From DATBJJ01 sp036556425 (GTDB taxonomy: Bacteria > Acidobacteriota > Vicinamibacteria > Vicinamibacterales > 2-12-FULL-66-21), in assembly GCA_036556425.1 (NCBI GenBank), contig DATBJJ010000006.1, forward strand, positions 65,002-129,001: DNA of 64,000 nucleotides, in the 5' to 3' direction. Within the stretch, counting starts at the first letter, position 1, and each line of letters starts with the position of its first letter. Shown here piece by piece: positions 8,571-18,142 of the stretch. The notes under the pieces are model-generated. The model saw nothing but the letters and a program-made list of their open reading frames with translations. It had not been told where the DNA came from and ran no database searches. A program made the position numbers and the translations under genes.

Positions 8571-9569
8571 TCAGAAAAACGAGAACCGGCGCTTCCGACT
8601 GATCGCGCCGAAGATCGAGACGGACGGCTCGAGCACGGGCGCGTCCGGGTTGTCGCGCGACGGCGCGTGCGGAGCGGACGGTGGCCGGGCGCTGTCCGCG
8701 CCGCGATCGCCGCTCTGATCCTGTAACGACGAAACGGTCGGCTCCGAACCGGCGGAACCGCGAATATCGAAGTCGCGGCACACTTCCTCGACGAACGCCG
8801 CGTTGATTGGCTTCACCTGCGCGGCAAACCCGCCGATGAGCGCGTTGTCCGAGATCACGTTGACCGTGCGCGGCAGCCCGCCCGATGCCTGATACACCGC
8901 GCCGACCGCCTCTCGCGTGAACACCTGCTCGGGACGGCCGCCCGCGATCCGAATGCGGCCGGCGATGTACGACGCAGTCTCGTTCAATTCCATCGGCTTC
9001 AACTGGCAGCGCAGCGAGATGCGCTGTTTCAGCTGACGCAGCGACGTGTCGTTCAAGCGATCCGACAACTCCGGCTGTCCCGCAAGGATGACGTTCAGCA
9101 GCTTCGTGGTCGTCGTCTCGATGTTGCTCAGGAGGCGGATCTCCTCGAGCAGCTCGTAAGGAATGCTCTGGGCCTCGTCGATGACCAGGGCGCTGAGCAC
9201 CTTGGCCTTGTGCCGCTCCTGCAGCTCGCGCCGAAGCTCGAAGAGGAACCGGGTCTTCGACGAGCTCGCGGCATCGCTCAAGCCGAACGCGCGCGCGAGG
9301 AATTCATAGAACTCCGATCGCGTCAGCGTCGGGTTGCTCATCAACACAACCCGCACGGACGCGACCGACGGATCGGCGACGGCGGCCTGAACGAGCGTCG
9401 TCTTGCCCGTTCCCGCCTCGCCGAGCAACAGCGTCAACCCGCGCGGCGTCGTCAGCCCGTACTGCAGGTTGCTGAGCGCTTCGCGCTGACGCGGCGTCAG
9501 GAACAGAAAACGAGGGTTCGGCACCAGATCGAAGGGCCGTTCCTTAAGTCCGTAAAACGCTTCGTACAT
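8571..9569 (-). CDS. ExeA/GspA-like AAA ATPase of the XrtA cluster
   Basis: Cytoplasmic AAA ATPase, 332 residues, starting MYEAFYGLKERPFDLVPNPR as in the secretion-ATPase family regularly encoded in exosortase A loci. Walker A GEAGTGKTTL is near residue 50 and Walker B LSALVIDEAQ near residue 130. The last 60 residues are polar and low in complexity. It is named for similarity to ExeA of type II secretion; its actual function in PEP-CTERM systems is not established. Co-transcription with export and assembly genes suggests energising or regulating assembly of the export machinery. Confidence 0.88.
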   Translation of the reverse strand: MYEAFYGLKERPFDLVPNPRFLFLTPRQREALSNLQYGLTTPRGLTLLLGEAGTGKTTLVQAAVADPSVASVRVVLMSNPTLTRSEFYEFLARAFGLSDAASSSKTRFLFELRRELQERHKAKVLSALVIDEAQSIPYELLEEIRLLSNIETTTTKLLNVILAGQPELSDRLNDTSLRQLKQRISLRCQLKPMELNETASYIAGRIRIAGGRPEQVFTREAVGAVYQASGGLPRTVNVISDNALIGGFAAQVKPINAAFVEEVCRDFDIRGSAGSEPTVSSLQDQSGDRGADSARPPSAPHAPSRDNPDAPVLEPSVSIFGAISRKRRFSFF

Positions 9570-9599
9570 GAGTCAGTCCGGATCCAGCTGTGTGCGCCT

Positions 9600-10673
<1,074 letters not shown>

Positions 10674-10715
10674 ACCCGCTATCCTCGGCTCCCGTGTTTC
10701 CGAGTCCTCCGAAAT

Positions 10716-11087
10716 CTACGGAGTGGCCTTTCTGAGAAACTCTTCCAACCGCTTGCGACTGGCCTCGTCCATCGACGTGAACACCGTTCCGAGATTCAGC
10801 TCGCGCGCCGCGGAACCCGCGCGCCGGCGGATTTGCACCGTCGGCGAATACGACGCGCCGGCGAGCGCGAATCGGAGCTGCCCTCTCGCGCCGACGGGCA
10901 GCGGCACCTCCGCTTCCACCAGCGCGCCCGTCGCGCTGATGTCGACCAGCCGCACCCGCGTCCGCAGTTGCAGGTCGCACTGCTCGTCTTCGGGCAGCAT
11001 CACCCGCGGCGATCGCCGTCGATCGCTGCCGCTCGGCGCGCCGCCTCCACCGTTGCCGTTGCCGTTGCCATTGCCAACGTCGCTCAA
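10716..11087 (-). CDS. PilZ domain protein (c-di-GMP binding candidate)
   Basis: PilZ-type protein, 123 residues. The binding signature is complete: RRRSPR (RxxxR) followed by VDISATGA (DxSxxG). A short Gly/Asn repeat (GNGNGNGNGGGG) precedes the domain. I chose the TTG at 11087, whose sequence TTGA overlaps the stop of the preceding PilZ gene and which has GGGAG upstream; the frame is open further upstream but overlaps that gene. Next to a sigma-54 regulator and EPS genes, it likely couples c-di-GMP to polysaccharide production. No catalytic domain is attached. Confidence 0.8.
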   Translation of the reverse strand: MSDVGNGNGNGNGGGGAPSGSDRRRSPRVMLPEDEQCDLQLRTRVRLVDISATGALVEAEVPLPVGARGQLRFALAGASYSPTVQIRRRAGSAARELNLGTVFTSMDEASRKRLEEFLRKATP

Positions 11088-11461
11088 TTCGGCTCTCCCG
11101 AAACGGATGCCCCATCGCCGTGGAGCATCAACCAGCGGTCGATGAGCTCGAGCACCGCCGGCGACGGGCTCATGAACTCGACTCCAATGAGATAGCGCTG
11201 CTCGCCCGTGCTCGACACCAGCGGCTTGACGTGCCGCACGCAAACCTGCACCGCCGCCTCGATTCCGTCGCAACTGAACGTCGCGCGATGCACCGATCCC
11301 GACGCGAGTTGGATGATCGATTCGACTTGCGCGCCGCCGCGCCCGACATCTCGCAGCGACATCGACACCGCCGCGTCGAGCGTGCCCGACAACTGCCCGA
11401 CCACATCGAATCGCGGCTTCAGCCGCCGGTCCCCCATGCCTCGTCGCATGTTTCGTCTCAA
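11084..11461 (-). CDS. PilZ domain protein with altered DxSxxG motif
   Basis: PilZ-type protein, 125 residues (117 if the second ATG at 11437 is used). It has RRLKPR (RxxxR) near the N terminus, but the second motif reads RDVGRGGA, so the Ser of DxSxxG is Gly. c-di-GMP binding may be weakened. It is translationally coupled to the second PilZ gene by a TTGA overlap; the two may act as a pair with one binding and one structural partner. This last point is inference. Confidence 0.75.
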   Translation of the reverse strand: MRRNMRRGMGDRRLKPRFDVVGQLSGTLDAAVSMSLRDVGRGGAQVESIIQLASGSVHRATFSCDGIEAAVQVCVRHVKPLVSSTGEQRYLIGVEFMSPSPAVLELIDRWLMLHGDGASVSGEPN

Positions 11462-11471
11462 ATAATCCTCA

Positions 11472-11488
11472 GCCGCGCGGCGCGCGGC
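11472..11488 (-). terminator. GC-rich hairpin between the GGDEF-like and PilZ genes
   Basis: A perfect 7-bp stem GCCGCGC / GCGCGGC with a 3-nt loop lies in the 42-bp gap after the 11504-13165 gene. On the minus strand the downstream sequence is only moderately T-rich, so it is a possible weak terminator or processing site. Confidence 0.35.
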
Positions 11489-11503
11489 CCGCCATTGCTC
11501 GCG

Positions 11504-13165
11504 TCACGCGGACAGCGTAATCGTCTCGGCGTTGACGACGGCGCGGGACAACAGCGCATCCGCGGTCGCGCAATCGGTCGAGAACGCCGCCTGCCCGAGC
11601 ACGAGGGCAGGAACCTTCAATTCCGGAATCGCCCGGCCCAATCGATCGCGCAGGCGGCGGACCACAGTGGGCACGGAGGACTTGTTGGTCTCGATCAGCA
11701 GCACGACCACGCGCCGCTCGCCGACGAGGCCGAGCACATCCGAACCGCGCAGCTCTCCGCGAAGCACGTCCACGAGCCGGCCGGTCGTTTCCTCCGGCCA
11801 CGGCAGCACGCCCGATTCGACGACGACGAGCGCGAGATCGCGATCGAAGCGCTTGGCGCGCGCGAGCTCTTCCTCGATGCGGCGCGCGAAATCGGCAACG
11901 ACCGCCGGCGAGAGGCCCGATGCGGCGTGGCTCATCGCGGCAGGCAGCCAGCTGCGAAGCACCGCGACGCAGGCGTCGATCGTGGCGAGCGCGTCCGAAT
12001 CGAAGCGCGACTCGATACCCGCGGCGCGAAGCTCGAGGCGCGCGCGGCGGGACGGCCCGAGCGTGAAGGTCCGGACCTGCTCGGTCGCCGCGGACCGCTG
12101 CTCGTCGAACGACGAACCCGCCGCCTCGACGCCGGTCCCGATGGCGGCAAGCCGCCGAACGTCGCGCCCGTCCTGCACCCACAACGCCGCGCCGGCGCCG
12201 GATGTCTGCGCGACGAGGTCTCGCAGAAGATCGAGCGCCGTCAGCTCCACGGGGCGCTCGGCACGAACGAGGACCTGCTCGAACCGCGTGCGTGCCTGCG
12301 CCACGCGCTCGAGCGCGAACCTCTCCACTTGAAGGCCGAGCACGCGGCCCAATGCCTCGAGCGTCACATCCGCGTCGGCCGGCACCGTGCCGAGGAGCAC
12401 CAACGCCCACTCCGCCGACGCGGTCGTCGTCATCGGCACGACGACGCCTTCGCGTCCGCCCGCGAGGCCGGCAGCGGGCGCGACGCGCGCGAACGGCGCG
12501 TCGAATCCAAAGCGCAGGTCGGGGAGCTCACGTGCCTCGGGCAGCACAATGGCGCCAGGCAACGCGGCGACGAGGGTGTACTCGGTGCCGCTCTCCGATG
12601 GACGCCGGCGATAAACACGCGCATCGGCGTCGAACCAGACGGCCGCGGCCTGAATCGCGGCCTCGGCAATCTCACGCGGCGTCTCGGCGGACGCCAGATA
12701 CGTCACGAACTTCAGGGCGCCGCGAACCGCCCGCGCCTGCTGCCGCTCGCCGTCGATTTGCTCGCGATTCGAGAGATCCGCTTCGATCGCGCCGCGCAGC
12801 ACCTCGACCCAGGGGTCCTCGCGGTCGGCGGTCCGATGCAACACGCTGCCGCCGTTCGTGCGCTCGCCCGTCACGTCCGTGGCGGGCGGCACGCGCATCG
12901 CCATCAGCGCCGTGGGTGATACGCTGCCGCTGTTTCTGAGCGGCACGAGCCGGTAGTCGCGCCCGTCGACCGACACGATCGTGGGCCGCCCCTCGCGGAG
13001 CACGCCCATGCCGATCGAGCGGAGCTCGGGCCCGACCAGCACGCGCGCAGCGCGCTGGGCGTCGGAGGTCCCAAAACCCGCAAGGTTGGCGTCCACGATT
13101 TCGACTTCGACGCCGAACTCCGAGCGGACCTGATCGAGCATCTGCAAAACGCCTGGAGACAACAT
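11504..13165 (-). CDS. signalling protein with degenerate GGDEF-like C terminus
   Basis: Protein of 553 residues, cytoplasmic by composition. The central part looks GAF-like. The last 130 residues follow the GGDEF pattern: an acidic helix (EELARAKRFDRDLALVVVE), LRGSDVLGLVGERRVVVLL where GG(D/E)EF would fall, then VLGQAAFSTDCATADALL. The signature is VGERR, so cyclase activity is unlikely. I chose ATG 13165; the open frame to 13492 lacks a plausible N terminus. No Shine-Dalgarno is visible before it. It lies just upstream of two PilZ genes and probably senses or relays a signal to the EPS system. Domain reading is by eye, not by search. Confidence 0.6.
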   Translation of the reverse strand: MLSPGVLQMLDQVRSEFGVEVEIVDANLAGFGTSDAQRAARVLVGPELRSIGMGVLREGRPTIVSVDGRDYRLVPLRNSGSVSPTALMAMRVPPATDVTGERTNGGSVLHRTADREDPWVEVLRGAIEADLSNREQIDGERQQARAVRGALKFVTYLASAETPREIAEAAIQAAAVWFDADARVYRRRPSESGTEYTLVAALPGAIVLPEARELPDLRFGFDAPFARVAPAAGLAGGREGVVVPMTTTASAEWALVLLGTVPADADVTLEALGRVLGLQVERFALERVAQARTRFEQVLVRAERPVELTALDLLRDLVAQTSGAGAALWVQDGRDVRRLAAIGTGVEAAGSSFDEQRSAATEQVRTFTLGPSRRARLELRAAGIESRFDSDALATIDACVAVLRSWLPAAMSHAASGLSPAVVADFARRIEEELARAKRFDRDLALVVVESGVLPWPEETTGRLVDVLRGELRGSDVLGLVGERRVVVLLIETNKSSVPTVVRRLRDRLGRAIPELKVPALVLGQAAFSTDCATADALLSRAVVNAETITLSA

Positions 13166-13188
13166 TGATTTGGTAGCGCAGCCGCTCG

Positions 13189-13204
13189 TGCAAAGCCACC
13201 GCCA
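13189..13204 (-). promoter_or_regulatory. second candidate sigma-54 element
   Basis: On the minus strand the sequence TGGCGG-TGGCT-TTGCA matches TGGC-N8-TTGCA of the sigma-54 consensus with correct spacing. It is only 24 bp before ATG 13165, implying a leader of about 12 nt without a ribosome-binding site. The real start codon may therefore be further downstream, or the match may be chance. Confidence 0.3.
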
Positions 13205-13397
13205 GCACGAAGAGATAAATCCGCCTCGCAAAAGACCTTTGTCTACTGGAGTTTCCAGGGGGTCGCACGGCGCGACGCCAAAAATGTGTTCGAGCGGGAG
13301 CCATTCGGGCCCTGATTCGGCGACAAAAGGCTGCCAAACACGCGACTTTATGCTGCTGCTCGAAGGGAGTCCCGCAGGGGGGTGAACTCGTACGCGT

Positions 13398-13423
13398 GAA
13401 GCCGCGCGATTCAGCGCGGCTTC
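13398..13423 (-). terminator. hairpin at the 3' end of the TonB-C gene
   Basis: A perfect 9-bp inverted repeat, GAAGCCGCG / CGCGGCTTC with an 8-nt loop, overlaps the last codons and stop of the 13411-14313 gene. No T-tract follows. It is probably a termination or mRNA-stabilising structure. The rest of the 245-bp gap 13166-13410 holds only the candidate element at 13189-13204. Confidence 0.45.
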
Positions 13424-14313
13424 AACACGACTTCGATGACTTTCTCGGAGGCGATCGGCGAGCCGTTGCGCAGCGCGGGCTGATACTGCCACGCCATCGC
13501 CGCCTGCAACAACAGCCGATCGTAGGCCGGATGGATCGCCGGCGACATCCTCGCGTCCGTCACGCGTCCGTCTTCGGCGATGGAGACCCGAATCGCGCCG
13601 CGGAATTCGCGGCGGCTCGATTGATCCGGCGGAACCCAGGTCGGAAGGTCCTGCTTCACCGGCGTCGGCGCCGTGATGTCCAACGCTTGGACCGCCGCCG
13701 GCGTGCGAACGCTTGGCTTCGATACATCCGGCCGCGCGGTGGACGATGACGCGCGGCTCAATTCGAGGAACCCGGAAGCCAGCAGCCGCAGCTCGGAAAG
13801 AAGCGGCTCCTCTTCGACGCCCGCGGGGCGCTCGCGCGAGGCCCCGTCGATGAGCGCAATGACCGTCTCGAACTTGCGCGCCGCAGTGGCGGTGTCGCGC
13901 CGCTCCATCGATTCGCGCGCCTCCTGATACAGCCGATGCGCGATCTCCGGCACGAGCACGCGGCGCGTCCGCACGAACATGTCCCGAATGCGGGGCGACG
14001 TATCTTTCGCATCCGGCACGAACGACGGATCCGTCGACACGACGGCGGCGATGACCTTCTCGGCCTCCGCCGTGCGCCCGAGCGCGACCAGGCAGAACAC
14101 GCGATATTGCGCATATTCCGGCCGGCGGCCGGCGGCCTCGAGCCTCGTCGCCATCATCAGCGCGTCTTCATAGGCGGCCGAGGCATACAGCACCTTCACT
14201 TGATCGATCGTGTCCTGCGCGATCGCCGGGGCCGGAATCGCGGCCGTGCAGGTCATCGCGAGGATCGCGATCGACGAGAGCCGCTGCAGTCGATAGGTTC
14301 GCACTCGTGTCAT
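13411..14313 (-). CDS. periplasmic TPR-like protein with TonB C-terminal domain
   Basis: Secreted protein of 300 residues. A signal peptide covers the first 35 residues (ending PAPAIAQ). Residues about 40-150 look like helical TPR-type repeats (ASAAYEDALMMATRLEAAGRR). The last 80 residues form a TonB-C fold (FRGAIRVSIAEDGRVTDARM ... AAMAWQYQPALRNG). It lacks an N-terminal TonB anchor, so it is not a classical TonB; such TPR/TonB-C proteins are frequent in Acidobacteria. ATG 14313 is preferred over the long upstream frame. It overlaps the PEGA gene (ATGA). Confidence 0.75.
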   Translation of the reverse strand: MTRVRTYRLQRLSSIAILAMTCTAAIPAPAIAQDTIDQVKVLYASAAYEDALMMATRLEAAGRRPEYAQYRVFCLVALGRTAEAEKVIAAVVSTDPSFVPDAKDTSPRIRDMFVRTRRVLVPEIAHRLYQEARESMERRDTATAARKFETVIALIDGASRERPAGVEEEPLLSELRLLASGFLELSRASSSTARPDVSKPSVRTPAAVQALDITAPTPVKQDLPTWVPPDQSSRREFRGAIRVSIAEDGRVTDARMSPAIHPAYDRLLLQAAMAWQYQPALRNGSPIASEKVIEVVLKPR

Positions 14314-15440
14314 CACTTGCTCCGCATGTCGACGCCCAACCGGGAGGGTTGACGAAGCGTCACGGTCATCGTTTCCCGCCGCTCGCCGAGCTCGGGATGT
14401 TTGAACACCACCTCGTACGTTCCGACGCGCTTCGATAGGTTGGCGATCGGCGTCTCGCCGACGCGCTCGCCGTTCATCCAGACCTCCGCCCACGGTTGCG
14501 CGTTGATGTTGACGGATGCGTACGGCAGCTCCACGGGAACGACCGCCGTCTCGCCGGGACGCACGTCGATCTGCCGCCGCGCGCGATACCCGATCGCGTC
14601 GTTGACGAGCTCGATGTCGTGAGTGCCCGCGGCGAGCATCAGCTGATCCGTTTCGGTCGTCCCGAGCAGCTTGCCCTCTTCTCGCAGCTCCAGGCGCGCC
14701 GCGGATCGCACGCTCAACCATCCCGGCGCCGGCGTGGAAGGCGCGACCGGCGTGACGAGCAGCGAAACCGTCTCTCCCGCCTTGACCCCGATCGTTCGCC
14801 GAATCGTGCCGCGCGCGCCGCGGACGGTGACGACGTGATCGCCGGCCGCGAGCGCGGCAAGCGTCAGCGGCGACGCCCCGCGCTCGACGCCGTCGATCGC
14901 GACCATCTGTCCCAATGGCTCCGTCTGCACGAGCAGCGCGCCGGTCGTCGCGACCGGCGCAGGCGCCGCGGCCGCCGACAGCTCGAGGTGTTGCAGCACA
15001 GAGCTTCCAGCCGTCACGTGCACGGTGAGGTCGCGCTGCTGGTCACCCTCGCCGACTTTGATCGCGTACGTCGCGGGGCTCAACGCGACCGTCAGCGGCG
15101 TGCGTCCTGCCGCTCGTCCATCGATCAGAACGGGAAGCGCGGTCGGCGTCGTTTGAATCGTCAGGGATCCGGTCGCGGCGCCCCTCGCGCGCTGCCGATA
15201 TCCCCAACCCGCGATGCCGACCGCGGCGAGAACGAGGACCGCGACCGCGCCGATCTTGAGCGATCGGTGAATGCCGCTCCAGTCGGTCACGGTCGGGGGC
15301 TGCGCGGCGGACTCGGCCTTTCGAAACGACGGGGGCGGCACGAGTGTCAACGCCGATGCTTCGGACCCGAACGCGTCGAGGCTGTCCGTCGCGGGATTCA
15401 GATCGACCGGCGTGATTGCCGGCGCGACGGCTTCCGTCAT
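14313..15440 (-). CDS. membrane-anchored protein with tandem PEGA domains
   Basis: Protein of 375 residues. A cytoplasmic N-terminal region of about 85 residues is followed by one membrane segment (IGAVAVLVLAAVGIAGWGY) and then four PEGA-like repeats, starting at GSLTIQTTPTALPVLIDGR, GALLVQTEPLGQMVAIDGV, GWLSVRSAARLELREEG and ASVNINAQPWAEVWMNGER. PEGA domains are extracytoplasmic and often linked to surface-layer or envelope proteins. I used ATG 15440; a GTG at 15485, with GGAG 12-13 bases upstream, would add 15 residues. It is coupled to the TonB-C gene. Function unknown. Confidence 0.75.
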   Translation of the reverse strand: MTEAVAPAITPVDLNPATDSLDAFGSEASALTLVPPPSFRKAESAAQPPTVTDWSGIHRSLKIGAVAVLVLAAVGIAGWGYRQRARGAATGSLTIQTTPTALPVLIDGRAAGRTPLTVALSPATYAIKVGEGDQQRDLTVHVTAGSSVLQHLELSAAAAPAPVATTGALLVQTEPLGQMVAIDGVERGASPLTLAALAAGDHVVTVRGARGTIRRTIGVKAGETVSLLVTPVAPSTPAPGWLSVRSAARLELREEGKLLGTTETDQLMLAAGTHDIELVNDAIGYRARRQIDVRPGETAVVPVELPYASVNINAQPWAEVWMNGERVGETPIANLSKRVGTYEVVFKHPELGERRETMTVTLRQPSRLGVDMRSK

Positions 15441-15797
15441 GCGCTCGGCGCCCGGCCACAGTCGAGCGATTCGTATGATGGCCACAGTGTTTTGATGTCT
15501 CCTCGGTTCGTCGAGATCGCGAACAGCGACTGCGTGGTTTCCCCGGCTCATATGTGCGTGCGCTCCTGGCCGCACACTAGTCAACGACGAAAGCTCGGTA
15601 GGCGAACGCCATACCAGCTCGAACATGCGGGTTTTTCGAAGGAACTCGGGGGAAATCGCGAGGATCGGGTGGAGCGGTAGTCAGCCTCTCGGAGGTTTTT
15701 TGTCGCGAGGCGAACCGAATGTCGACCGCGGCAACGGCGGCATTTGCAGCGTTTTGCCTATGTTCTCTCGAGGGATCGAAACGTGCTTCAGCGAGCG
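15441..15797. other. intergenic region upstream of the PEGA gene
   Basis: About 357 bp without a convincing gene (312 bp if the PEGA gene starts at GTG 15485). It should contain the promoter of the PEGA/TonB-C pair on the minus strand and the transcript end of the acyltransferase gene. I found no clear -10/-35, sigma-54 site or strong terminator. A short CCTC-TCG-GAGG hairpin followed by six T (15685-15701) is oriented for plus-strand transcription, where no gene ends. Confidence 0.5.
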
Positions 15798-16478
15798 CTA
15801 GACCTTCTCGGTCCCCAGCACCCTGCGGGCGCGCGCTTCGAGACTCTCGAGCGCGCGCTCAATTTTTGTCCGCGCATCCTCGACCGCTTCCGCTTCGGTG
15901 TCCGTGACGGTGATTGGCTCGCCGATCGCGACGACGACCTGACTGAACGGCTTCGGAATCTGCGCGCGATCCCAGCTCGACATCGTCCAGTGGCGATCCG
16001 CCTCGATGTGGAAGGGCACGATCGGCTGCGCGGTCGCCCCCGCGAGCCACGCCGCGCCCGATTGCGCGACGCGCGCCGGCCCGCGCGGACCGTCGACCGT
16101 GAACGCGACCGGACGCCCTTCCGCGAGATCGCGGCGCATCTGCATGAGCGCGCGCGCCCCGCCGCGAGAGGACGATCCGCGCGCGGTGCCGAAGCCGAAG
16201 CGCCTGATGATCCGCGCGATCCACTCGCCGTCGAAATTGTGGCTCGTGATGACGACGATGCGGCGGTGCCGGAGGTAGTAGAGACCCGGGAGAATGCGCC
16301 CGTGCCAAAGCGTCAGAATGGGCTGCTGACCGGAGGCGATGACCGCGTCGTAGTGCTCGGCCCCCTCGATCCTCCATCGGAGCGTGCGGCAGAGCACGCC
16401 GATGAGCGGCGATGCCGCCGCGGCAATGAGCGATGCCTTGATGATTTGCGCGCGCGTGAGCGGGGACGTGCTGGTCAC
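15798..16478 (-). CDS. DUF374-type lysophospholipid acyltransferase-like protein
   Basis: Acyltransferase of the DUF374/LpxL-like group, 226 residues. One N-terminal hydrophobic segment (KASLIAAAASPLIGVLC) is followed by TLWHGRILPGLYYL, TSHNFDGEWIARI and FTVDGPRGPARV, which hold the conserved histidines and the DGPRGP motif of this family. The start is GTG 16478 within GTGA, overlapping the stop of the ETF-quinone oxidoreductase gene; the open frame to 16910 is antisense noise. Homologues modify lipid A or phospholipids; the acceptor here is unknown. It ends the etf operon. Confidence 0.82.
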   Translation of the reverse strand: MTSTSPLTRAQIIKASLIAAAASPLIGVLCRTLRWRIEGAEHYDAVIASGQQPILTLWHGRILPGLYYLRHRRIVVITSHNFDGEWIARIIRRFGFGTARGSSSRGGARALMQMRRDLAEGRPVAFTVDGPRGPARVAQSGAAWLAGATAQPIVPFHIEADRHWTMSSWDRAQIPKPFSQVVVAIGEPITVTDTEAEAVEDARTKIERALESLEARARRVLGTEKV

Positions 16479-18142
16479 ATCCCCTCGTAGTTCGGTCCGC
16501 CGCCGCCTTCCGGCGGAATCCAATCGATGATCTGATACGGATCCATGACGTCGCACGTCTTGCAGTGCACGCAGTTCGACGCGTTGATCTGCAGGCGCTT
16601 CGTGCCGTCGCCCGCGTCGATCATCTCGTACACGTTCGCCGGACAGAATCGCGTGCACGGGTTGCCGTACTCCTCGCGGCACCGCGTGCGGCAAATGTCC
16701 GTATCGTGCACGACGAGATGCGACGGCTGATCCTCGGAGTGGCGCGTGCCCGAATAGTGCACGTTCGTCAGCTTGTCGAACGTCAGCTGCCGATCGATCT
16801 TCGGCGGATCGATCGGCACGTCGGGATTGGGCCGCGCGTCGCGGTAGTACTCGGCGAGGGTTGCGACCCGCTCGTGGCCGGCCCGCGCTGGCAGCGGATC
16901 GCGAATCCACCAGCCGCCCGTGACGATCGACGCCCCCGCGACCGCCATGCCCATCAAGAGACCGTGATCGAACGCTTGATGGACGTTCCGCACTTTGTAC
17001 AGTTCGCGGCGAACGTCGCTCTCGTTGATGCGCGCCTCGTAGCGCTGCAGCCGCGCCGCCGACACGTCATCGGCGCGCACCGCGTCGAACGCGGTCTCGG
17101 CGGCAAGCATTCCCGTCTGCATCGCGAGATGAATGCCCTTGAGCCGGACGGAGTTGACGAACGCGCCGGCGTCTCCGGCGATCAGCACGCCGTCGGCGTA
17201 GACGCGCGGTACGGTGTACCACCCGCCCTCCGGCAGCGCCTTCGCGCCGTACCGCACCATGTGCCCGCCCTGGAGCAGCGACGCGACGAAGGGATGCTGC
17301 TTGAAGCGCTGGAACGCGAGGTGGGGATCGAACATCGGATCGCGATAGTTCAGCCCCGTCACGAATCCAATCGACACGCCGCCATCGGGCATCGAGTAGA
17401 TGAACGCGCCGCCGAATTCCTCCATGCGCAGCGGATAACCGAGCGTGTGAATGACGGTGCCGGGCCGCAGGCGGTCCTTCGGTATCTCCCACAGCTCTTT
17501 GATCCCGATCGCATAGAGCTGCGGCAATCGCCCCTCGTCGAGCGAGAGCCGTTGGATGAGCTGCTTCGTCAGGTTGCCGCGCACGCCGTCCGCGAGAATC
17601 GTGACCTTCGCATGGATCTCGACGCCCGGCTCGAAGGTCGGCTTCTTCTCGCCATGTTTGCCGATGCCGCGATCGCCCGTGCGCACGCCGATCACGCGGT
17701 CTCCCTCGTAGAGGAGCTCCGCGGCGGGGAATCCGGTGAACGTGTCGATGCCCTCGGCCTCGACGAGCGTCCCGAGCCACTTCACGAAGCGGCTGAGCGA
17801 GATGACGTAGTTGCCGTGGTTCCGAAAGGGCGGAGGAATGATGGGAAAGCGCAGCTTTCCTTGCCGAGTGAGGAAGTAGACCGCTTCGTCGTGGACGTCC
17901 GCGGCGAGCGGCGCCCCTTTGGTCTTGAAGTCCGGCACGAGCGCCGCGAGCGCGGATGGATCGAGCACGGCGCCCGACAAGCTGTGCGCGCCGATTTCAC
18001 GCGCCTTCTCGAGGACGGCAATCGTCAGCGGCTCCCCGCCGTGCTGCGCTTTCTGCAGCTGCGCGAGCCGAAGCGCCGCAGAAAGGCCCGACGGTCCGCC
18101 GCCTACGATGAGGACGTCGACTTCGAGGGTTTCGCGATCCAA
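16475..18142 (-). CDS. electron transfer flavoprotein:quinone oxidoreductase
   Basis: Membrane-associated FAD/Fe-S enzyme that passes electrons from reduced ETF to the quinone pool, 555 residues. The FAD-binding GGGPSGLSAALRLAQ is at the N terminus. The C-terminal 4Fe-4S domain has cysteines in NPCTRFCPANVYEM and NASNCVHCKTCDVMDPYQII. The start is TTG 18142, preceded by GGAGG at 4 bases; that GGAGG is the last, altered unit of the 7-bp repeat array at 18143-18377. EtfA and EtfB are encoded upstream, so this is a complete acyl-CoA-dehydrogenase electron path feeding menaquinone. Confidence 0.95.
   Translation of the reverse strand: MDRETLEVDVLIVGGGPSGLSAALRLAQLQKAQHGGEPLTIAVLEKAREIGAHSLSGAVLDPSALAALVPDFKTKGAPLAADVHDEAVYFLTRQGKLRFPIIPPPFRNHGNYVISLSRFVKWLGTLVEAEGIDTFTGFPAAELLYEGDRVIGVRTGDRGIGKHGEKKPTFEPGVEIHAKVTILADGVRGNLTKQLIQRLSLDEGRLPQLYAIGIKELWEIPKDRLRPGTVIHTLGYPLRMEEFGGAFIYSMPDGGVSIGFVTGLNYRDPMFDPHLAFQRFKQHPFVASLLQGGHMVRYGAKALPEGGWYTVPRVYADGVLIAGDAGAFVNSVRLKGIHLAMQTGMLAAETAFDAVRADDVSAARLQRYEARINESDVRRELYKVRNVHQAFDHGLLMGMAVAGASIVTGGWWIRDPLPARAGHERVATLAEYYRDARPNPDVPIDPPKIDRQLTFDKLTNVHYSGTRHSEDQPSHLVVHDTDICRTRCREEYGNPCTRFCPANVYEMIDAGDGTKRLQINASNCVHCKTCDVMDPYQIIDWIPPEGGGGPNYEGM

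Noticed and set aside
13325..13345. Sigma-54-like TGGCAG with a T-rich stretch upstream of 13165
   Set aside because: The -12 GC is missing at the required spacing; the match at 13189-13204 is better.
15685..15701. Intrinsic terminator on the plus strand
   Set aside because: The stem is only four base pairs and no plus-strand gene ends there.
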